Below are positions 55,354-64,000 of a DNA stretch of 64,000 nucleotides, piece after piece (position 1 is the stretch's first letter; each line of letters starts with the position of its first letter). The DNA lies in NCBI GenBank assembly GCA_028023455.1, contig JAQFVV010006197.1:20085254-20149253 (forward strand), written 5' to 3'. This stretch comes from Epiperipatus broadwayi. Its lineage: Eukaryota; Onychophora; Udeonychophora; Euonychophora; Peripatidae. The notes below the pieces were generated by a model, which saw nothing but the letters and a program-made list of their open reading frames with translations, ran no database searches and was not told the origin of the DNA. The translations under genes were made by a program, and so were the position numbers.

Positions 55354-58300
55354 TGTGCCATTACAATTTGGTCACTAGCCAAATTTATAGTAATGTGCAT
55401 GTAGAAAAGGTAAACCAAAAATCATCATCACAATTTTATATAACCATAAAAGAAGCTGTAGGGCATCCAAGTTCAAACCCTACAAGGTCCAGTTCTAAAA
55501 GCTTTAAACAGAGAAAGAATGGGTCAACAATTACATGCTTTACTTGTTTGTGTGTTGATAGAAAGGTAATACACACATTTAAACTATTTAATATTTAAAT
55601 TTTCTGTTAAAAAGCAAAGTTATAATGCATACATATAGGCAATGTATGTGTAAATTATTTAATTGTTTTATATTTCAAATATTCAACATTTTAACTTTCT
55701 TTAAAACTAACCTATGCTTGATCAATTCTAATATTTTATTCTATACTTTTATTTTGCTTTTCTTTAATTATAAGTGGGATTTAAAAGTTACAGATTTAAT
55801 TAAATAATTGGGTTATAATTACTAAGCTAGCAATTATAGTATTTAAGGTTAGTTTATGAATGATTTGAAAGAATGAAGGATGTGTGTACATTACATACAA
55901 AATTTTACATTTCCTAAATATTGAAAGAAAAGGAAGTATTAAATCTGTCAAATTATTTTTTTTGTACAATTTTTTTTGTTAAAAGAGGAAATCTGTTTAA
56001 TCAGATATCGATCTTTGTAGCAATTTTTTTTTGTAAATGATTGTTTCACTTTGGAAGCTTATAATGGGTCAGAACTATAATTTTTGAAATTTGTCTTATC
56101 AAGATCTAAAGAAGGAAGCTCAAAGATTTGAAGTGTTACCTGGATGTTAAAAAGAAAAAAAAAAACAAAAGAAAGGAAATAAGAATTGAGTCTATTTTTT
56201 TTTTAAAACAAAAGTGTCTGGAAAAAGGATTAAACTTTTCAGTTGAAAAATAATTTAGTTGAAAATAAATTAGAGATCTAATTAAAACAAATTTGTCCAA
56301 AAATAGCAAGTGATGCTATCTCTGATTGGTTAAGTTAGCTAAAAATTGGATATAAAAAGCTGTCTTGAATTATTATATTATTATTGTGATTGATTCAGAT
56401 TATTAAACTATAATATTGAATGTTGAAAATATAAGAAATGGCTTGCTAGAAAAATTATATGTATATTCCATTTGCCGGACCATCTGGAGGAAGCTGCACA
56501 TCACATAGGAAAGAAAAGATGTGTCTAAAATAATATTCTACACCTTTCAACTGACCAGATAAATAAGATGTTTTTAATAGAAGGAAGAAAGCATTCACCT
56601 GCATTCAAAGAAGATGAATTAATCTACTGATAAATATTAATCATCAAGTCCAATTAATTGTTCCAACAACTGATTTTAAACTCAAGAAAATTTACAAATG
56701 TGAAAACAACTGCTGTATTTCATCCACATGCTTGACAGGAAGAGAAGAAAAATTAATATAATGATTTCCAAATTGTCCACTAAAGCAAATAACCTCAATA
56801 GAGTCATCATCATTAAATAGTTATACACCTCAAGAAAGAGATTGTTCCCACATAGTAGCTGCAGAAATATAGACAAGTTTGAACCCTTGGAAATTCGCCA
56901 CAAACAAAAGATCGGTAATATGACTTTTTATATCTATTTTCTTTATGATATCAGTCTTAATAAACATTTTAGCAATAAAGTGGTATATTTTATTTAAAGA
57001 ACTTTTAAAGACTATTCAGATCGATTAAAACAAGAATGTCTTACTAATAATAACTTTGAGCTTCATAAATGACCTTGAATGTATGAAAATTATTTGTTTA
57101 TTAATTTTACAATATTAATGTGTAAAACAATTTTTTTTTTATGGTATTATGATTTTAGTTTTAACTAATATATTATTATTATTTTGGTTTTTAATAATAT
57201 TTTGTTATTATGGGATAAAACACGCACATACATAATAATATTTTTATATGTGTATAATTGGGAGTGAATGTGAAATAATGAGTAGTATTAGAATATTAGA
57301 TTATTTTGTTTCAAGTTCAGTATAGATTTCAGCGCTTGGAAGGGAGGGGGAGAAAATAATTTAAAACTTTTTTCTAAAACTTGCTCTTTCAATTTTACTA
57401 ACATTTTTTTTTTTACATTCTATTTACATGTTGGATTTTTAAAGTATGTGTGCTAATGAGCAGATAATATTTTTTTTTCTTGAAATACTTTTCTCATGGA
57501 GTGAAAATCATGGTCAATGTGACGTCCAACTTAATACAAAATACATTTGAAGGGAAAGGGGGAAGAACTTAAAATTAATCTGAGGATTGTTATATAATCA
57601 ATTATTATTATTATTATTCATGTCAATTTTCATATTTATCTAGAAATTTTTATGTATATGTTAGAAATGTAGTAATAAATATTAGTTTGTTTTATTAAAC
57701 GAGGCGTATATATTTCATTAAGTGTAGTCTTTGTTAAGTGTGATTATTCATCATCATCAATGGTTGAATATTAGTTATTTAAGATATAAGTAAATATGCT
57801 AAAATTAAGCAATAATTATGAATTTCTTTATAAAATTTAGTTTTATGTTTAGGCTTAGTCCTAGAGCTGTAGTTGAAACCCTTGTCATTATTGTTATTAT
57901 TATCATCATCATCATCGTCATCAACGTTTTAATTAATGAGCTGTTTAACTGTTTAAAGGCCATAAATAAATATTGATTTTATAATATTTAGTGATCTCTT
58001 AGTATTATTATAACCACATCCCATCATCTATTTCATGCAAGGATGAGTGAATTGCCATCCTAAATTAGTTATATATAATCTGAGCTAGTGAACTTATAAA
58101 AATATTGAAACACATTTGTTATGTTAAGATCTGAGAAATGATTTATGTTCAATGAACTCCACTTTGGTTTAAAGATGTTTTACTTTTACCTAAATATTAG
58201 TGCTTATAGTGATATGGCTCAAAAAGCAAAATCTCTCATTTTTATTAGAAATAAAGTACCAAAAAGGGATTCAAACCCGGTACATGTGAAAGGTTATCAG

Positions 58301-58681
58301 ATATAACCGTGTCTAGATTCAGATAATCTAGTGGCGCCCTGCTAGACCATATTCACTTAGTATTTGTTTAAACATGCACTTAACATCAAACCAAGAAATG
58401 AAAGTGGATAAAACCTACTGCCTGTATACCTGAGTTATATTTTATTGAATTACTAGTGTACTCACTTCACGTGATTTCATATACCTGAGTTATAATACAT
58501 TGCTATAATACTTGTTATAATAATTTGCTTATAATAATTCTTGATAGTGTTATATTTTGAACCTTTACTCAGATATTATATCTTTTGATCATCATTTAAT
58601 TTTTGAATTTACTTATGATCATTCTATGGACTACTCAGGTATGGTAATATCTTTTTTTTTTGATTCTTTAATTATGTTACA
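55354..58681 (+). repeat. 3' LTR (3328 bp)
   Basis: Starts TGTGCCATTACAATTTGGTC and ends ..TTAATTATGTTACA. It is near-identical to the 5' LTR over its first ~3.1 kb. The last ~170 bp include ATTCTATGGACTACTCAGG, which the 5' LTR lacks but the inverted copy at 61.5 kb shares. The tRNA-like segment recurs here at 58246-58343 and the antisense 73-codon ORF at 56903-56682. Confidence 0.85.
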
Positions 58682-59982
58682 ATATATATATTGTAACCGA
58701 CGGTATTGTCGATTGCTGTGATCCATTCAAATCTAACAAAAGAAGGCCCAAAATATTGGTGCCAATTTGCAACTGATTAAATCGATGGATGAAGGTGATG
58801 GTTAGGATGATCAATTTGATCTGATAAAATTCTAAAATCCAATATAAATTAATCTGGTCTAGCTCAATCGGGTCGCCATTATATAATAAACCATCATAAA
58901 GCACAAATAATCTCTCTTAAAGTTTAATTTACTTAAGTTATATGAAAAATGAAGAAATAATGAGACTATCTGCTCCAGCCATCAACAAATCCGTCAACTA
59001 CAATATAAATTGCATAGAGCGGTGAAATCAACTACTATTGCCCTATACAATAATATAGGATTAGGCTAACACTTGATTGGCAATCTAATCAAAACCAAAT
59101 CCAATTAATAACTAACCTAGATTCCAATATATATATTTTATTAGCCTGTTACTGTTATAGTACTTTAACTCCACTTTATTATTTAAAGGTACTGTCTTTA
59201 TAACTTAATGGATAATTTTCTAAGTACCTGTAATAGCACTTTACAAAACATTGGTTTGCATACAGACATTATTTAAACGACAAAACAAAATAATAACTGA
59301 ACCCCAAATATGCATATATCCATGTTAGCAAACGCTAAATATAAAGATAAATACTTTGAAAATTTATACACTCATTTATATGTTTAAACAAATTAATAGA
59401 CGTCGATAGATTATCAATAAGTTACAAAATAATTTATAAATATCTCTCAATAAAATGATGCTTAATTAATGCTTCGTTTAGGTTTTAAACTAAAATATTT
59501 CACTGGAGTTTAATATCAATACTCTATTAGCTCATCTCTAATTTTACAATGTCCAACTATATTAACTAAAAATATATCGAGCTTCTCTTGGATGTTTATT
59601 CACTTGTGAATATTAATACAACTTGTTTGAAAACTTTAAATAACTGAATAAAAAATTTTGATTGGCAACAATTAAAACACATGATTATATTTGATATTTC
59701 TATAAATGAAAATAATATTCAATTAAATCGGTCAATGAAGTTTATTCTCTTCATTTTATAGGAGTTTAAGAAATATTCAAACGAACTACTCCAAACCGAA
59801 CGATAAAGTATAATCTATTTAGATTTTTATTACGGAATCAGACAAACATGAAATGATTGACTTTGTAATATTAATTAAGAGACATAATAATATGGATATA
59901 TAATATTCGAATGCAAATATAACTATGAAATTTATATAGAAACAAAATAAAATATTAATAAGCAAAATATACCTTATCTTCT

Positions 59983-60095
59983 ATTTCAATTCGCTTACCA
60001 AGCTGAGTTTGAATTCTGTTACCTAAGTTGCTCCGCCGTCTTACGTAATCCAAATAAAACAAAATAAGTAAACTAGTCTTGATATTTAAATTAAC
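59983..60095 (-). other. Possible coding exon ending at a splice donor
   Basis: On the minus strand a 37-codon open stretch runs from after a TGA at 60098-60096 to GATAAG|GTATAT at 59983/59982. The downstream half reads DYVRRRSNLGNRIQTQLGKR and on, with CpG-containing codons unlike the flanks, and the boundary looks like a splice donor. No acceptor or ATG is evident. It could be an orphan exon or chance. Confidence 0.2.
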
Positions 60096-60559
60096 TCAAT
60101 TTATTTAATTATAAAAAAGAAGATTGACAATATTAATGATAGTATACATCCGAAATGTCTTTATATTTTAAATTGGTTGACTAAATAAAATAATCATGTT
60201 GCTATATGTATCTCTATATACGTGTTGCAAGAACGTTAACGACACATACAAAAAAATGAATGAATAAATGATGGGAAAGGTTCTTAGATATTTTACTAAA
60301 AAAAAATAAAAATTTACATATACCCTATACCAAAATGTGCAATAAGAGGGTATCAAAGTCTATTCGTTTATCAAAAATAATTACGGATAAATGAATATGA
60401 AATAATAACTATATTTGAGTCTTTCCGATCATTTTCATTTAATAATTATATTTCTTTAGATAATAAAAAAAAAACATCATATAGTATTACATATAAAAAA
60501 AAAATTAACACACATATTTTTCATAAAAAAAAATAATCATACCATATATATAAATCTGT

Positions 60560-61190
60560 CCATTCACTGTTTATTAGTCTATCGATTGCCTTCATTTATA
60601 GTGTAAAGAGGATTTTCTCCGTCCGAAATAGTAATTGTAAACTTTGCAATACTCATTAAAAAGTTTCCTTTTTCTCTTTCCATTCTGTAGAGGTGAGTGT
60701 ATTTCGACGATCCAGGTTATGAGGTGAATTGATCCATTGGGTTAGTCGGGAGACGATGTCTATGCAAATCCATTTTTCTTTTCTTTATTTATAAAGCATT
60801 TTTTTTTTTTTTTTCATAGGTTTCTTTTTTTTTTTTTTTTTTTTTTACATTGCCGCCGCTCTTCGGAACACTTCAATTTGTCCGCCCGAATGATTGAACG
60901 GGCAGATAATTCTGCTACTACTCCATGTTTTATAGTTTTACAAACCAACAATTTTAATATTGAAAAGGTTCATTTTCTTAAGATACAACAAATAGATTTG
61001 TCCTTTACCATACAAAGTGATAATAAGTGTGTGCGTGCTTGAGTGAGTGACTGAGAATGACTGACCGATCTGACCTCTTTTATCTTCTGTCACGTCATTT
61101 TTATAGATTCTCTTTCTGACGTTTTTTTTATCTTTGCGGCCACACACGGTCATAGATAAGAAGACGGTCATAGATAAGTAGATAAGAAGA
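60560..61190. promoter_or_regulatory. CpG-containing island, possible promoter region
   Basis: CpG-rich words (TGCCGCCGCTCTTCGG, TCCGCCCG, TGCGGCCACACACGG) cluster here and nowhere nearby. It contains ATGCAAAT at about 60764, TGACGTGA (minus strand, near 61093), and AGAG|GTGAGT at 60690-60699, a strong plus-strand splice-donor match. A 5-bp stem with a 10-nt loop (GCCCG..CGGGC) lies at 60884-60903. These could mark a host promoter and first exon. No ORF of note starts here; the minus-strand 77-codon ORF at 61171-60938 shows no domain. Confidence 0.3.
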
Positions 61191-61521
61191 TCACATTTAA
61201 ATTCGATTACAATTTTTTTCTTAAAATAATATTTTACAAACCAAAATATAAAATTGATATAATAACCTTTTTTTTTAATAACAATATTTTTTTTTTTAAA
61301 TATTTTACAAATAAAATATACACAACATAAAAAACATTAAACTGTATGTAATATTGTTACTATGGTGATTGCATTTATATATGAAATGTATAAAATAATA
61401 TTAATCCTATTTCGTTAAATTTATTATGCTGAATTGCTTACTATGTTATTTTTTTTTTTTTTTATATATATGTATGTGGATCATCAATTTGAACACTCAC
61501 AATATATATATATATATATAT

Positions 61522-64000
61522 TGTAACATAATAAATGAATCAAATAAAAATAGATATTACCATACCTGAGTAGTCCACAGAATGATCATAAGTAAAGGAG
61601 TTCCAATATCAAAATTAAAGGTTGATCAAATTATTAATAACAAGTATTAACTACCACAGGTATATGGAAATCACGTGAGGTGAGTACACTAGTAATTCAA
61701 TAAAATATAACTCAGGTATACAGGCAGTAGATCTTATCCACTTTCATTTCTTGGTTTGATGTTAAGTGCATGTTTAAACAAATACTAAGTGAATATGGTC
61801 TAGCAGGGCGCCACTAGATTATCTGAATCTAGACACGGTTATATCTGATAACCTTTCACATGTACCGGGTTTGAATCCCTTTTGGTACTTTATTTCTAAT
61901 AAAAAATGAGAGATTTTGCTTTTTGAGCCATATCACTATAAGCACTAATAGTTAGGTAAAAGTAAAACATCTTTAAACCAAAGTGGAGTATATTAGACAT
62001 AAATCATTTCTCAGATCTTAGCATAACAAATGTGTTTCAATAGTTTTGTAAGTTTACTAGCTCAGATTATATATAACTAATTTAGGATGGCAATTCACTC
62101 ATCCTTGCATGAAATAGATGATGGGATGTGGTTATAATAATACTAAGAGATCACTAAATATTATAAAATCAATATTTATTTATGGCCTTTAAACAGTTAA
62201 ACAGCTCATTAATTAAAACGTTGATGACGATGATGATGATGATAATAATAACAATAATGACAAGGGTTTCAACTACAGCTCTAGGACTAAGCCTAAACAT
62301 AAAACTAATTTTTATAAAGAAATTCATAATTATTGCTTAATTTTAGCATATTTACTTATATCTTAAATAACTAATATTCAACCATTGATGATGATGAATA
62401 ATCACACTTAACAAAGACTACACTTAATGAAATATATACGCCTCGTTTAATAAAACAAACTAATATTTATTACTACATTTCTAACATATACATAAAAATT
62501 TCTAGATAATATGAAAATTGACATGAATAATAATAATAATAATTGATTATATAACAATCCTCAGATTAATTTTAAGTTCTTCCCCCTTTCCCTTCAAATG
62601 TATTTTGTATTAAGTTGGACGTCACATTGACCATGATTTTCACTCCATGAGAAAAGTATTTAAAAAAAAATATTATCTGCTCATTAGCACACATACTTTA
62701 AAAATCTAACATGTAAATAGAATGTAAAAAAAAAATGTTAGTAAAATTGAAAGAGCAAGTTTTAGAAACAAGTTTTAAATTATTTTCTCCCCCTCCCTTC
62801 CAAGCGCTGAAATCTATACTGAACTTGAAACAAAATAATCTAATATTCTAATACTACTCATTATTTCACATTCACTCCCAATTATACACATATAAAAATA
62901 TCATTATGTATGTGCGTGTTTTATCCCATAATAACAAAATATTATTAAAAACCAAAATAATAATAATATATCAGTTAAAACTAAAATCATAACACCATAA
63001 AAAAAAAATTGTTTTACACATTAATATTGTAAAATTAATAAACAAATAATTTTCATACATTCAAGATCATTTATGAAGCTCAAAGTTATTATTAGTAAGA
63101 CATTCTTGTTTTTAATCGATCTGAATAGTCTTTAAAAGTTCTTTAAATAAAATATACCACTTTATTGCTAAAATGTTTCTTAAGACTGATATCATAAAGA
63201 AAATAGATATAAAAAGTCATATTACCGATCTTTTGTTTGTGGCGAATTTCCAAGGGTTCAAACTTGTCTATATTTCTGCAGCTACTATGTGGGAACAATC
63301 TCTTTCTTGAGGTGTATAACTATTTAATGATGATGACTCTATTGAGGTTATTTGCTTTAGTGGACAATTTGGAAATCATTATATTAAATTTTCTTCTCTT
63401 CCTGTCAAGCATGTGGATGAAATACAGCAGTTGTTTTCCCATTTGTAAATTTTCTTGAGTTTAAAATCAGTTGTTGGAACAATTAATTGGACTTGATGAT
63501 TAATATTTATCAGTAGATTAATTCATCTTCTTTGAATGCAGGTGAATGCTTTCTTCCTTCTATTAAAAACATCTTATTTATCTGGTCAGTTGAAAGGTGT
63601 AGAATATTATTTTAGACACATCTTTTCTTTCCTATGTGATGTGCAGCTTCCTCCAGATGGTCCGGCAAATGGAATATACATATAATTTTTCTAGCCCGCC
63701 ATTTCTTATATTTTCAACATTCAAATTTGATAGTTTAATAATCTGAATCAATCACAATAATCAATAATAATTCAAGACAGCTTTTTATATCCAATTTTTA
63801 GCTACCTTAACCAATCAGAGATAGCATCACTTGCTATTTTTGGACAAATTTGTTTTAATTAGATCTCTAATTTATTTTCAACCAAAGTATTTTTCAACTG
63901 AAAAGTTTAATCCTTTTTCCAGACACTTTTGTTTTAAAAAAAAAAATAGACTCAATTCTTATTTCCTTTCTTTTGTTTTTTTTTTCTTTTTAACATCCAG
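61522..64000 (-). repeat. Inverted LTR copy, cut by the window end
   Basis: On the minus strand this ends ..TTATTATGTTACA at 61522 and matches the LTRs at 48.3 and 55.4 kb over its whole visible 2.48 kb (to the equivalent of about 49046 in the 5' LTR). It is a solo LTR or the 3' LTR of another element in opposite orientation. Next to its end (61500-61521) lies another AT repeat. The antisense ORF appears at 63237-63458 and the tRNA-like segment at 61796-61890. Confidence 0.85.

Larger units (their letters stand above)
48261..58681 (+). mobile_element. Ty3-like LTR retrotransposon with 3.3-kb LTRs, internally deleted
   Basis: Two direct repeats, 48261-51529 and 55354-58681, start TGTG and end GTTACA. 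They flank a 3.8-kb internal region with a primer-binding-site-like sequence directly after the first, gag in the middle, a pol remnant, and a purine tract directly before the second. The LTRs are almost identical over their first ~3 kb, so the insertion is recent. LTRs of 3.3 kb are long for an animal element. Protease, reverse transcriptase, RNase H and the integrase core are missing, so the copy depends on enzymes from a full relative. The flanking 5 bp are ATATA on both sides but lie in simple repeat. Confidence 0.85.
58682..61521. other. Spacer between the LTR element and the inverted LTR
   Basis: 58690-59140 is moderately complex and contains GGTGCCAATATTTTGGGCC (on the minus strand) and TGTAACCGACGG, reminiscent of an old LTR, but no second copy exists to prove it. 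59140-59970 is low-complexity. The 60.0-kb exon candidate and 60.56-61.19 kb island are described separately. Both sides of the spacer begin with AT repeats where LTR copies inserted. Confidence 0.4.

Noticed and set aside
58677-58904. 75-codon minus-strand ORF next to the 3' LTR
   Set aside because: It starts in unassigned spacer and runs into the LTR end. It may cross an old LTR but has no protein motif.

Overview
The window is very AT-rich DNA from an animal nuclear genome, by eye about three quarters A+T with many poly-A/T, (TA)n and homopolymer runs. It looks like an invertebrate. It has no bacterial-style gene packing, no long host ORF and no operon. The coding capacity I can recognise belongs to transposable elements of metazoan type: an RTE-clade LINE, a Penelope-like element with a GIY-YIG domain, a Ty3-like LTR element, mariner, hAT MITEs and tRNA-like SINE pieces. 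The sequence alone does not settle the species. A cephalopod or other mollusc, a spider, a hemipteran or Hydra would all fit.

Layout. 1-28 kb is mostly anonymous AT-rich DNA. It carries two hAT-type MITEs with 8-bp target duplications (6138-6393, 9507-9905), a 5'-truncated RTE tail (7662-7869), several foldback elements, tRNA-like sequences, a LINE 3' fragment with an A-tail on the minus strand (11.5-12.4 kb), and an unassigned less AT-rich island at 26.0-27.5 kb. 28.9-31.85 kb holds a nearly full-length RTE-type LINE (endonuclease plus reverse transcriptase) broken only by two compensating frameshifts. 36.0-37.0 kb holds a decayed mariner transposase on the minus strand. 45.4-48.0 kb holds a degraded Penelope-like element on the minus strand. 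48.26-58.68 kb is one LTR retrotransposon with unusually long LTRs of about 3.3 kb; its internal region keeps gag and only a scrap of pol. 61.52-64.0 kb is another copy of the same LTR, inverted and cut by the window end.

The most interesting system is a small repeat family found at 10.4, 20.7-21.3, 40.8-41.3 and, diverged, 41.7 kb. Its unit is about 434 bp and contains the core of a type I hammerhead ribozyme: CUGAUGA, a short helix II, GAAAC, a minimal helix III and a GUC cleavage triplet. Copies begin and end at different points of the unit, one copy is a head-to-tail repeat of the unit, three carry an inverted copy of their 3' part at the 5' end, and three insertions have 12-13-bp target duplications. 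This is what is expected of a retrozyme-like element copied from self-cleaved, possibly circular RNA. The Penelope-like element in the same window has a related hammerhead-like motif downstream of its ORF, so it is a natural candidate relative or mobiliser; that link is inference.

No host gene can be called with confidence. Two short open stretches ending at good splice-donor sites (33.4-33.6 kb and 60.0 kb, both minus strand) and a CpG-containing island at 60.6-61.2 kb are the only hints of one.
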